From Sanderia malayensis (taxonomy: Eukaryota > Cnidaria > Scyphozoa > Semaeostomeae > Pelagiidae), in the NCBI GenBank assembly GCA_013076295.1, contig RQOL01000718.1:4464001-4528000 (forward strand): 64,000 bases of DNA, given 5' to 3'. Each line of letters opens with the position of its first letter. Position 1 is the stretch's first letter. This document shows positions 23,826 through 32,739 of the stretch, piece after piece. The position numbers and the translations under genes are program-made. A model generated the notes under the pieces. The model was not told the DNA's origin. It searched no databases and worked only from the letters and a program-made list of their open reading frames with translations.

Positions 23826-24512
23826 CTGCATTACAGCCCTATGCGCATCAGTATTAATTGAAGAAGTTCAAAAATCCATACCATACTCTTACATGGTTTT
23901 TCTGGTTTGGCGAGATCCCGAACCAATCGAACACTGAGAATAGCACCAAATGGGGCAAAAAGCATATACAATGTTGTCTCAGCTACTGTTGGCTGCAAAA
24001 CATATATATAGATTGAGTAAGGTCTAGTTGCTGCAAGTGAAATCTCGTCCAAGGCTGACACATTATGAACCGGTCCATAATGTGTCAAAACACAGGCTCA
24101 TAATACCAGCCACTCCAGAAGTCGAGCTCTTAACTGCAGCGGTCAGAGGCTTGAACCAGACGTTTCCATTTCGAAAAATTGAATTGACCGGATTCGCAAG
24201 CATGCCAAGAATGGGCTTCTTGGCGTTTTTTATCTATAGGCGACGAGCATACTTCACATTCAATTTAGCGGAAGCACCATCTAGGAGTCTATCATTCATC
24301 GCAGCAGTGACGGCTTGTGCTTCATTTGATGTTTTGTATTTCACAAAACCAATCCCTCTGCTTTTTCTAAAAGGATTGTAAAGAATTGCGTAACATATAA
24401 TTCCTGCGAAGGGAGCAAAGAGAGTACTTAGATAACCTTTATCTACATCTGAAGGAAGATTGTCTATGCATAAATTAGTATTTTGCTACTACACCTGATG
24501 AAGAAGACATGC
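23826..24512 (-). pseudogene. ELAV/Hu-like RRM protein pseudogene
   Basis: Minus strand, about 24483-24245, encodes a nearly full RRM with RNP2 LCIDNLP and RNP1 SRGIGFVKY, ending in KYARR and a stop. A second RRM follows at about 24000-23826 (ETTLYMLFAPFGAILSVRLV, RDLAKPEKPCK) with a frameshift inside RNP1. Order, spacing and the FAPFGAILSV block resemble RRM2-linker-RRM3 of ELAV-type RNA-binding proteins. There is no intron between the domains, an early frame change before the first RRM, and foreign sequence in the linker, so this looks like a processed or rearranged dead copy. Another RRM family remains possible. Confidence 0.6.
24056..24087. repeat. 32-bp near-perfect palindrome
   Basis: TGACACATTATG at the left pairs with CATAATGTGTCA at the right around an ACCGGT centre, with a single mismatched pair. 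It lies in the linker of the RRM pseudogene. Confidence 0.7.
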
Positions 24513-25060
24513 CGGAAAATGCAATCAACACGACGCGCCACAAGTAGTGAATGAATTGTCAATGATGCAGAGTGTTACCAGATCCCAATCTGGAACTTAT
24601 GCCAAAAATGTCCTAAAATTATGCCAGATTACAAAAATTATGCTAAATTTCAAATCTGAGCTACATTGTTTGAAAAGGAAGCTGACGCATGTGTAAAAGA
24701 GAAGGAGTAAAAAAGGTTGGACAAAATAAGAATTCAACTTGGTGGACAGTTTATGAACCAAAGCCATCACTAAATCCTGGACCATGTCCCAGACCTTCGA
24801 TTGTCTCATTTCGAAAATAATGTTCCCTTATCACTTTGATGACAGTGGATACGCATGGATGATATTGGTATGTTTCAACATCGTATTCAAGCTGACTGAA
24901 ACACCTGGTTTTCCTCGCAACACACTTATTTGAGTTAGCTCAATACTTATAAACGGAAACAACACCTTTTGATAAAATGATGTTGAAATTAGGCCAGAAT
25001 TATGCCAGATTTCAGACCATGCCAGATTTTATGCTAAATCACAATTTTTGGTCGAAATTA
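24513..25060. other. left flank of the Polinton, no gene
   Basis: Contains degenerate repeats of TTATGCCAGATT but no coding sequence I can support. Confidence 0.4.
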
Positions 25061-25164
25061 AGTAGGAGATGAAGTGCGTGTCCGAGCGCACGCATGCGCA
25101 GTAGAATTTTTATTTTATTTTAGTGTTAAGATCACGCATGCGCGAGAGTCTTCGAGAATTGAAA
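25061..25164. repeat. Polinton left terminal inverted repeat
   Basis: Matches the complement of 40947-41036. Shared blocks include ACGCATGCGCAGTAGAAT and ATCACGCATGCGCGAGAGTC. A few small indels separate the two ends. The CGCATGCG motifs are self-complementary. Similarity stops around GAGAATTGAAA. Confidence 0.85.
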
Positions 25165-25294
25165 AGAGCATGATCAGTAAAATAATTAACTACTCCAGCA
25201 TCAGGTGACGTCGTTATAGATTGATAGACTATTTTTCGGTTGAATCACTTTATGGATTATAAATTGTTTTATTTAACAAATTTTGAAATAGATG

Positions 25295-25515
25295 CAATTA
25301 AAATATAGCCAACTTTCAACAATTAAAATATAGGCAACATTTATCGTTCAATTAAATAAATATAGACAACATTTATCATTCAATTTTAAACAATTAAAAT
25401 ATAGACAACATTTATCATTCAATTTTCAACAATTAAAATATATACAACATTTATCATTCAATTAAATAAATATATACAACATTTATCATTCAATTAAATA
25501 AATATATACAACAAT
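25295..25515. repeat. AT-rich tandem repeats near the left end
   Basis: About six imperfect copies of a ~35-45-bp unit built on ATATAGACAACATTTATCAT and CAATTAAATAAA. They are followed by homopolymer tracts (T-run near 25570, and about 24 T at 25783-25806). No coding capacity. Confidence 0.75.
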
Positions 25516-25856
25516 AATTAAAGTAATATTTAAACATTTAGGCTAGAGCCAACAATGAGGCCAGAAAGATTTTTTTTTTTTTTGTTTTAAAAAGTAATCA
25601 ATTCAAATGCAAGATAATAAGATAATTGAGATAGGGAGAAAGACCAGAAAGATTTTAAAAAGTAATTATACTAACTATAGAATGGAGTTGAAGATAGAAG
25701 ACTTTAGAGACATTGAGATGGGAGGCTTCAATTACCACTTCAGTAAATTCTTTTCAAATTATCACATTCAATAAAAATGTTTTTTTTTTTTTTTTTTTTT
25801 TTTTTTGACGGGGTGATTCATCGCCCACACTCCCTCTATGTTGAGATTATACACCC

Positions 25857-27262
25857 CTAAGGATCAATAATCTCAACATGGGCGAGTCGAATGACCTCCC
25901 GCCAAAGGGCCCAACGGCGCTCTGGTGAGAGGCCCTCCGACTCATCCCCGGAAGGAGCGTTGGCAATGAATATCTCAGGGGAGAAGATAACTTCCCTCCC
26001 CAAGACCCCCTCTGTGGTAATTGGAGTCACCACCTGAACGACCCCAAAGTCATCCAAATCCAACTCCGCCCTACAGTTGGGACAAGTTGGCCTCATTACT
26101 GTCTCTAACCAGCGAAAAATACATGGTGTATGGAAGATACCCCCACAAGAGGGGCATCTTCTCATTTCGGGATCGGGAGTCTCCCCCATGCACACAGTGC
26201 ATGGGGTCAGCTCCCCCGGAAATAAACGCTGTGTCTGCTCCATTGCTAAAAAGAAAGGAGAGTGTTCATTAATTCATATAACTATTTATGAAAGTGATGA
26301 ATGCCAAAGATAGAGTAAAGTCACTTACACTCTGTCTGGGTCCCCTGACTTTGGGATGCTAAAAATAAATTTTAGTTGATTTAGAAACACTCAACTTAGG
26401 AGTAAGTACTATGAATTATGATAAAATATCAAAAACACTTACATCTGATCGTCATGATTGTGCTCGGTGCCGAAATCAGCGCGGATGATGGTGGTGTTCT
26501 AGGATCTATGAAAGAAGGTAATTTTATTAAAAAACGAGATCTGGGAAAAATTCCAATCAATTTATATCAATAATAAAAATGAACTTACGAGGTGGGGAGG
26601 TTGATGGTGTTCTAGGATCTATGAAGGAAAAGTAATTTTATTAAAAAATGAGAACTAGAAAAGAATTCCAATAGGAGTAAGTACTATGAATTATGATAAA
26701 ATATCAAAAACACTTACATCTGATCGTCATAATTGGGTTGGATGACGAAATCAGCGGGGGTGATGGTGTTCTAGGGTCTATGAAAGAAGGTAATTTTATT
26801 AAAAACGAGATATGGGAAAAATTCCAATCAATTTATATCAATAATAAAGATGAACTTACGAGGCGGGGAGAAGGTGGGGCTGAGCAGCATCCTACGCCGC
26901 CTCCTGTATACAATTCTTCTTTGGACTATGAGGAAAGGTTTTAAAATTAATTTCATGTGATTAGAGTACAATGAAATTTATTATCAAGCTACTAAACGTG
27001 TGTATTTATTAAAAAATTATGAATTACTCACTAGGTGCGTGGAGTGCCACAGCATCCTCCCCCTCCTCATCCCCAACGCCAAAAATCGCACCACCCCTAG
27101 GTGGTGTAGTAGGTCTTACTGTAGGAAAGAAGGCAATTTAATTAGAAACTATAAAAGGTCAGTTCATATCTTGATATTAAAATTATCGCTTAACTTACTT
27201 CTTCGACGCCTTTGAATAAAATCGAAGACGTTATCTTCCCCTGAAGATGGTGATAATGACAT
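25857..27262 (-). CDS. spliced RING-finger protein, 8 coding exons
   Basis: Coding exons on the minus strand are 27262-27199, 27118-27032, 26925-26860, 26777-26718, 26618-26589, 26505-26443, 26358-26329 and 26245-25857. Each is bounded by AG and GTAAGT/GTGAGT, and every intron is phase 1. Exon lengths sum to 789 bases (262 residues plus stop), with no internal stop. Non-coding exons precede it (27392-27362, and one with donor at 27455). The N-terminus is MSLSPSSGEDNVFDFIQRRRR. The middle is Pro/Ser/Arg-rich with PRTP repeated. The last exon has CTVC-x11-CPSC-x4-H-x2-C-x12-CPNC, eight zinc ligands in a C4HC3/RING-like order. Inferred role: a ubiquitin-ligase-like accessory protein. Such a multi-exon gene is atypical for a Polinton. 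Confidence 0.8.
26400..26925. repeat. tandem duplication carrying RING-gene exons
   Basis: A ~260-bp unit, starting near AGTAAGTACTATGAATTATG at 26400 and again near 26681, contains a 60-63-base exon plus a short exon encoding PRTP-type peptides. Exon ends and splice sites are kept in both copies. Confidence 0.75.
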
Positions 27263-27548
27263 ATCTAAGAGAATAAATTTAGTTTGAGTAATGCCGAGGA
27301 GGAATTCAGAGCAAATGAGTTTTAGGAAACGAAGACATCCTTTAAAACGAAGGGTACTCACTCGGTATTTGGTTTGCGATTTCTTGATATTTCTAGAATG
27401 AAGCAACAAAATTTAATTAATTAAATAAAATTTATTGTAGATAAAAGCAACTTACTGAGAAATTGTAAAAATGGCGGGGTTACAAAGTAGAAGGAAAACT
27501 CACTTGTTAAATAAAACAATTTATAATCCATAAAGTGATTCAACTGAA

Positions 27549-27689
27549 ATGAAAGCAAAGAGTCCATCAATAGCATTGTTATTATGGATTCATCCTTTTC
27601 CTGATGGAAATGGAAGGTTGGCGAAGTTGCTGTATTATTATTTAACTGGAGATTTAATAGAGTGGAATCAGGATAAATTTTTTAAGTGA
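27549..27689 (+). pseudogene. Fic-domain fragment (HPFPDGNGR motif)
   Basis: A 46-residue reading frame contains LLLWIHPFPDGNGRLAKLL, an exact match to the Fic active-site consensus HPFx[D/E]GNGR, followed by YYYLTGDL. Fic enzymes transfer AMP or related groups to target hydroxyls using the motif His. The rest of the ~120-residue domain is missing. A stop lies six codons upstream at the edge of the 41-bp inverted repeat, and a stop follows at 27687. Probably the 3' remnant of a Fic gene cut by insertion of the RING block. Confidence 0.6.
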
Positions 27690-27750
27690 TATGATTAAAG
27701 TTCAAGCAGAAATTGTAGAAGAATTTACCTCAAACACTTTCGAAAGAAAG

Positions 27751-28026
27751 TTCTAGAACATTCGAACTTCGAATGCTAACACCACCTTTCAATAATAACT
27801 AGAAACTTCGAAGAAGGTTCTAGAACATTCGAACGATGAATCAGATCACAGAGATTTTTCAGAAGTTTCCAGAAGCTTCCAGAAGTTTCCAGAGGCTATC
27901 AGCCAATCAGATCACAGAGATTTTTCAGAAGTTTCCAGAAGTTTCCAGGAGCAGAAGCTTCCAGAAGTTTCCAGAGGCTATCAGCCAATCAGATCACAGA
28001 GATTTTCAGAAGTTTCCAGAAGTTTC
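27751..28026. promoter_or_regulatory. heat-shock-element arrays upstream of the left transcription block
   Basis: Perfect alternating GAA-nn-TTC units, the HSF-binding pattern, occur in clusters: 27751-27763 (3 units), 27813-27830 (4), 27862-27889 (6), 27928-27945 (4), 27954-27971 (4) and 28009-28026 (4). The last four clusters sit in three tandem repeats, each beginning AATCAGATCACAGAGATTTT. Six contiguous units (GAAGTTTCCAGAAGCTTCC...) are well above the three usually enough for trimer binding. Function is inferred from the pattern alone. Confidence 0.75.
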
Positions 28027-28104
28027 CAAAAGCAGAAATCTCTGCAATCTGATTGGTTGATTTATATACATAAACAGACGTCGGAAGCTAAATCAAATCA
28101 GTCG
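28018..28104 (+). promoter_or_regulatory. core promoter of the left block (CCAAT, TATA, initiator)
   Basis: An inverted CCAAT box (GATTGG, 28051-28056) is followed by TATATA at 28063-28068 and a TCAGTC initiator at 28098-28103, at the expected ~30-35 spacing. 28018-28065 matches the complement of 39907-39954 at 46 of 48 bases, so both blocks use the same module. The first ATG lies at 28163. Confidence 0.65.
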
Positions 28105-28162
28105 TGCGGAGCTGTTGAAGAGTGCAGAGCTTAAAAAATCACTAAAGAATCGCTGAAGAATC

Positions 28163-29269
28163 ATGGCAGGAATTTACGAAGTTAGAAATGAAGAGGGCCT
28201 AATCAAGACATCATTTGCTGTTCAAACTGCCTCTAACAAATGGGTGCTGGTGGTGAAAGATATGATTAAAGGTACACTAGCTGTAAAATCAATGGCTATT
28301 TCTCATGCAGCACTGGCTCGTCTCTTGGAAATAGTTGATAGCAACATAAATCTCGATGAGATAAATCATAAATTACAATTTCAAGGAAAAGATGTTACAA
28401 GTCTGTTTGAGAAGAACGGCGTCATCATTGAAACGAAGCGATATGGGGGAACGTATACTCAATTTCTAACCCTATACACTGAAGTTTTGAGCAAAGAAGA
28501 AGCACACGAAGATAAGGTTGAAATCTATCTGCAGAAAAATGGTGATTTTCCCATAAAGTTATGCCTGGGAATACGAAGATGGAAGAATGAGAAACCAACT
28601 AAAACTGGAATAAATCTAAAAGAAGAAATGTTGGAAGCATTGCATGGAAAACTTGCTGATCTGAAAATGCTAGCACCATCATCCCGCAAAAGGCCTCTAT
28701 CATTAATTATACCATCATCTTCTGAAAGTGCCGAATCTGATGCGAAGAAAACAAAGAAAGAAAATATCACAGCTCAAAAAAAGAAAGAGCATGTTGATGA
28801 TTCCTCAGTTAAAGCAGCATCAGGAAATGATGGTGAAATGCTGCAAAAAGCATATGCTGAACTCCAAGAAGAAGATGCTGATGTACGAGTACAAGAAGCA
28901 TATGCTACAATTCTCTTGAAACGCATTTTCAAAAAAGCAAAAGAATACTGTGAAAAATGCTCAACTGCAAAGATTTACTCTACATCATTTGATGCTACTG
29001 ACCACAAGCAAGATTGTATGGTTCACAATGCTTTCAGATTTTTATCGTTTCACATCAGTTATGTCAACGCCGATATGCTGGCTGAGGGGAAAGAATCGTT
29101 CAAAAAATCAATGTTTGATGAGTTGAAGAATGGACGTCTAACTCAAACAATCAAATCCAATGTCGGAAATCTGTATGATGAATTATCACATACAAACCTC
29201 TCTACATCCGTATATTTGCTACAGATATTGAACAGGATTATAAACAATTTAGTCACACCATTTGTTTAA
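28163..29269 (+). CDS. uncharacterised Polinton protein, 368 aa
   Basis: An intact ORF, and the first gene after the HSE-rich promoter. I do not recognise the family. Residues 1-170 look like a compact alpha/beta domain. Residues ~180-240 are a Ser/Lys/Glu-rich linker with basic clusters (SRKRP, DAKKTKKE) that could act as a nuclear signal. The C-terminal ~130 residues are helical and hold a Cys/His set (CEKC...DHKQDCMVH) that might bind zinc. Position first in the block and lack of frame breaks are notable, since most neighbours are broken. A DNA-binding or early regulatory role is only a guess. Confidence 0.7.
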   Translation: MAGIYEVRNEEGLIKTSFAVQTASNKWVLVVKDMIKGTLAVKSMAISHAALARLLEIVDSNINLDEINHKLQFQGKDVTSLFEKNGVIIETKRYGGTYTQFLTLYTEVLSKEEAHEDKVEIYLQKNGDFPIKLCLGIRRWKNEKPTKTGINLKEEMLEALHGKLADLKMLAPSSRKRPLSLIIPSSSESAESDAKKTKKENITAQKKKEHVDDSSVKAASGNDGEMLQKAYAELQEEDADVRVQEAYATILLKRIFKKAKEYCEKCSTAKIYSTSFDATDHKQDCMVHNAFRFLSFHISYVNADMLAEGKESFKKSMFDELKNGRLTQTIKSNVGNLYDELSHTNLSTSVYLLQILNRIINNLVTPFV

Positions 29270-29381
29270 GTTTTATAAACATTATTTGTGTTAAAAATAG
29301 TTGTTAGTTATTTGTTCTAAAAATTGTTATAAATAGAAGTTAGTTATTGTGGTAAAGAGACGTTCTAAATTTGTTATAAAT

Positions 29382-30056
29382 ATGAGTTATGACTTGAGAT
29401 TTAAAGCACCTTTTTCTCTGATTTTATCTGGAGTAAGCGGAAGCGGCAAAACTACTTGGGTAGAAAATCTATTTAAAAATTATAATAATATAATCGATGA
29501 TGGCAGGCAATATCCCAATCTCATGTGGATCTCAGGAACGAACCAGCCAGAGCTATTTGAGCGGATTAAAAAAAGTTTTGTTGGGAATTGTAGATTTATT
29601 ACTGAATTACCTGAAAACTTGTACGAAGAAATCGAGAGGTCAGACAAAAGATTAACTATTGTTGTTGATGATCTAATGCATGAAATTGCAAACTTCAAAG
29701 ATTTGGGAAAATTGTTCACAAAAGGAAGATCTCATCTCAACATTAATGTTATTGTTATGATGCAAAATCCTTTCCCAAGAGGAACGGAAATGAGAAATTT
29801 GGCTCTCAATACTCAATATCAAGTTCTTTTCAAAAATCCTAGAGATAGAAGTCAAATTAGATTTCTCGCACGACAAATTATGCCTGCATCTCCTAAAACA
29901 TTTCTTGACATTTATAATGATGCAACAGCAAGAATGTATGGATATCTACTCTGTGATTTCACCCAATCAATGAATGAAGATATGAGATTTCGAACAAATA
30001 TTTTCCCTCATGAAGCTCCCATGGCAGTGTACAAGTCTAAAAAAGGTTATAAATAG
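29382..30056 (+). CDS. FtsK/HerA-type genome-packaging ATPase
   Basis: The 224-residue ORF has Walker A GVSGSGKTT (residues 17-25) and Walker B LTIVVDDLMHE (91-101), with the order and size of A32-like packaging ATPases of Polintons and related viruses. In those it pumps the genome into the capsid. I start at the ATG at 29382, since the longer frame begins at a GTG without support. The frame is intact. A small basic ORF follows at 30065, then integrase. Confidence 0.88.
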   Translation: MSYDLRFKAPFSLILSGVSGSGKTTWVENLFKNYNNIIDDGRQYPNLMWISGTNQPELFERIKKSFVGNCRFITELPENLYEEIERSDKRLTIVVDDLMHEIANFKDLGKLFTKGRSHLNINVIVMMQNPFPRGTEMRNLALNTQYQVLFKNPRDRSQIRFLARQIMPASPKTFLDIYNDATARMYGYLLCDFTQSMNEDMRFRTNIFPHEAPMAVYKSKKGYK

Positions 30057-30064
30057 CCATCTAT

Positions 30065-30262
30065 ATGTTTATGAAAACAGCAAAAATGACTTCTTTTGAA
30101 AAGATAATCATACAACCTAGCGAATCATTTCCAACTGTTGATGAACCGGCGAAGAAAAAGCCCAAAAAGATCATAAATAAAGGAAGAAAGTCTAAAAAAG
30201 CGTCTATCAGGTGGCAAAAGGAAAAGAACATACAGACCACGGAAGAAAAACTCTATAAATGA
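30065..30262 (+). CDS. small basic protein, 65 aa
   Basis: Intact short ORF between ATPase and integrase. The second half is Lys-rich (KKPKKIINKGRKSKKASIR) and could bind nucleic acid. No family recognised. It begins nine bases after the ATPase stop, so it may be read from the same transcript. Confidence 0.45.
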   Translation: MFMKTAKMTSFEKIIIQPSESFPTVDEPAKKKPKKIINKGRKSKKASIRWQKEKNIQTTEEKLYK

Positions 30263-30292
30263 TAAATTGTTAGAAATATTAATTGATTTGTT

Positions 30293-31350
30293 ATGAATCT
30301 AGAAAAGTTATATTCTGATCCTTCTGTTCCGGGTTCTCTTGGAGGTTTAGATAAAGCATATAAGGAATTTAAAAAAGTAATTCCTAATCTAACAAGAAAA
30401 GATGTTAAAGAATGGAGTAAAACTAGTCTTGCATATTCATTGCACAGACCAAGTAGGAAGAACTTTAAACGTGAGCGGATACTAACTAATAACATTGATT
30501 ATTTATGGGAATGCGATCTTGTTGATATGGCATATTTGAAAAAAGAAAACAACAACATTACATTTCTATTATGCTGTATTGATACTTTTAGCAAAGTATG
30601 CTTGGGTAAAGCCTCTGAAAAGAAAAACAGGAAAAGAAATTGTCGATGCTTTTAAAGAAATTTTATTGGAAAGAAAGCCCAAAAAGGTACGATCTGATAA
30701 AGGTACTGAGTTTTTAAACAAAGAATTTCAAGCTTTGCTGACGAAAAACGATATCGATTTTTACACTGCAAATAATGATGTAAAGGCCGCAATTGTGGAA
30801 AGATTCAATAGAACACTTAAAGGAAAGAATGTATAGATACTTCACAGCCAAAAATACATTAAGATATATTGATAATCTACAAGATTTTGTTGATTCTTAC
30901 AACAATACCTATCATAGATCTATTGGTTTGAGACCTTCTGAAGTTACTCCAAACAATGTGAGCACTGTTCGAAAAAAGCTGTTTAAAAAAGAAACTAAAA
31001 AAAATAAAAAGATCTTTAAAATTGGAGATTATGTAAGACTGAGTTTGAAGAAGAGAATGTTTAAGAAAGGTTATTTACAAAATTATACTGAAGAAATATT
31101 CAAGATTAGCAAAGTATTTAAAGAAAGGTATCCAGTAATGTATAAAATTGAAGATCTCCAAGATGAAGAGATAGATGATCGCTTCTATAAAGAGGAGCTA
31201 CAACATGTGTATCTTCCAAAAACCTTCGTCGTTGAGCAAGTGTTGGAAACTAAGAAAAAAAGAGGTAAAAACTTCTATTTAATCAGGTGGAGAGGTTATC
31301 CTCCCCAGTTTGATAAGTGGGTAGCTGAAAGTCAATTAGAGACAATATGA
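30293..31350 (+). pseudogene. retroviral-type integrase with chromodomain, two frame breaks
   Basis: The DDE core is visible in pieces: first Asp in WECDLVDMAY, second in VRSDKGTEF, Glu in VERFNRTLK. It is followed by an SH3-like region (FKIGDYVRLS) and a C-terminal chromodomain (FYLIRWRGYPPQFDKW). This is the Polinton integrase that inserts the element, and the chromodomain may steer it to marked chromatin. Single-base frame changes occur near 30590 and 30830. The stop TGA (31348-31350) overlaps the next ATG (31347). Consensus error or recent inactivation are both possible. Confidence 0.85.
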
Positions 31351-32368
31351 TTGATGAAGAATTTGACTTGGTTCTTCCTTCGGGATTTGTTACTGATAGA
31401 TTAAACTAGTAGATTTCACAGTTGATTTACCTCACGTTTTTCAATTAAACAATAAAAGAAAATGGGAAATGGCATTACTACAAATGACGCTGCCAGATAG
31501 AGGAGAAAAATCATTACATGATCAATACTGGTTTTCAATTTCCAACGAGTATGTGACTATTACCGATGAAGATGGAAAATTGATTTCTTGGGGTACAGAT
31601 GGTTTTTTTCTATGAAAAAATCCGTCTTGATAAAGAAATTATCGAAACCCGTGATAATACTCTGATGTATTATGAATTCAAAAGACTTTTCAATGATAGA
31701 GTCTTGGATTTCCCTGAATTTGGGTACATATTAAAAAACATGTTATCAGTATCATTAATTGATGGAAAGATACAGTTTGAAATGAAAGATGATTTGAAAA
31801 CATTAGGCTTTGCAACTCATGGAGGTAAAAAGACGGAGATATACTAGTGCACTTTTAATAACATTTTCAAGACCTTTGGCACATTTTCTTGGTTTAGAAG
31901 ATCAGGTCACCCACACTTTACCAAATGGCTCAATAGTCAAATACTTTCACTACAAGATTTCTGATAGTATACAATCCAGTCAAACAATGAAACTGATTGT
32001 TTACAAAAGGAAGGCAGATGGTGACTCGCTGACTGGAGGAAAGATAAACTGCTTAAGCAGAATAAAGGACGGTGTTCATCTAAATGAACATACTTCTATA
32101 AATGTAGAATGTGATCTATTGGAAAGCAACTATCTTGGAGGTGTTAACAAACGAAGAGTTTTGAGAAAACTAGCATTTTACGATACAGATCTTGATACAT
32201 ATGTTAGATATTACGCTCCAAAGAATATAATTTACACACCACTGGAGAGGCTGCAGTTCAACAAATTCAAATAAAATTGGTAGATGATGATGGAAATCCT
32301 ATAAAATTAACATCTCTCTATTCCGCAAAGCAGTATATTGGAGAAACATCACTGACCGTTCGAATTTA
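31347..32368 (+). pseudogene. penton-like minor capsid protein A, frame-broken
   Basis: Starts at an ATG overlapping the integrase stop. It carries VDLPHVFQLNNKRKWEMALL (jelly-roll start with the W-x-(V/M)-A-L pattern), a long middle region, and an end segment of the type IKLVDDDGNPIKLTS, seen at the C-terminus of Polinton pentons. Frame breaks lie near 31410, 31610 and 31830, plus one near 32270. Penton proteins close the capsid vertices. Identification rests on motif order and position before the capsid genes. Confidence 0.6.
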
Positions 32369-32378
32369 GGCCAGTAAT

Positions 32379-32621
32379 ATGAATGTGACACTAAATAATA
32401 GACATGTAAATTTTGATAATCCACTTCCAGTGGATACTAATTGGAAATGTAGTATGATTGCTTGTACATTAAATAAAAAAGAAAAAGATGAGAGTGAAAA
32501 AGTGTTTGCTGTTTGTTGCAATTTCATTATAAGTAAGGATGCTGTTCCTCTATTGGGGCTAGTTATCGACGATTCAAAATTAATTCACAGATCAACTATA
32601 AATCCAGCAACGTATAGATGA
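32379..32621 (+). CDS. small uncharacterised protein, 80 aa
   Basis: Intact ORF between the two penton-like genes. No family recognised. Its stop TGA overlaps the ATG of the next small ORF (ATGA at 32618-32621), which supports real coding. Confidence 0.5.
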   Translation: MNVTLNNRHVNFDNPLPVDTNWKCSMIACTLNKKEKDESEKVFAVCCNFIISKDAVPLLGLVIDDSKLIHRSTINPATYR

Positions 32622-32739
32622 CAAGATCTAACATAAAATCGTTCGATATTAAAATTATCAACTGGGAAACTCTGGAAGATATATCAGATAAATTTGAAGA
32701 AAATTGTCAAATTGATTTATCATTCGTTAAAGATGATTA
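32618..32739 (+). CDS. micro-ORF, 40 aa
   Basis: Starts in the ATGA overlap and ends TAA at 32737-32739, eight bases past the next gene's ATG (32732). It is acidic and starts MTRSNIKSFDIKIINWETL. Coding status is uncertain, and it could be the tail of the preceding gene after a frame change. Confidence 0.35.

Larger units (their letters stand above)
25239..27544. repeat. 41-bp inverted repeats enclosing the RING-gene block
   Basis: The arm at 25239-25279 (starts GTTGAATCACTTTATGG) is the exact complement of 27504-27544. The 2.2 kb between them holds the tandem AT-rich repeats and the whole spliced RING gene. The right arm ends five bases before the Fic-motif reading frame. Confidence 0.85.

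Noticed and set aside
26021..26313. Two plus-strand ORFs over the RING exon
   Set aside because: Antisense to a spliced gene with perfect phase consistency; no recognisable motifs.
27836..28040. Regular repeats that look like a CRISPR array
   Set aside because: Eukaryotic context, unequal units without unique spacers. The repeats are heat-shock-type pentamers in tandem promoter units.
28525..28770. Minus-strand ORF inside the 368-aa gene
   Set aside because: Antisense shadow of a clearly coding frame.
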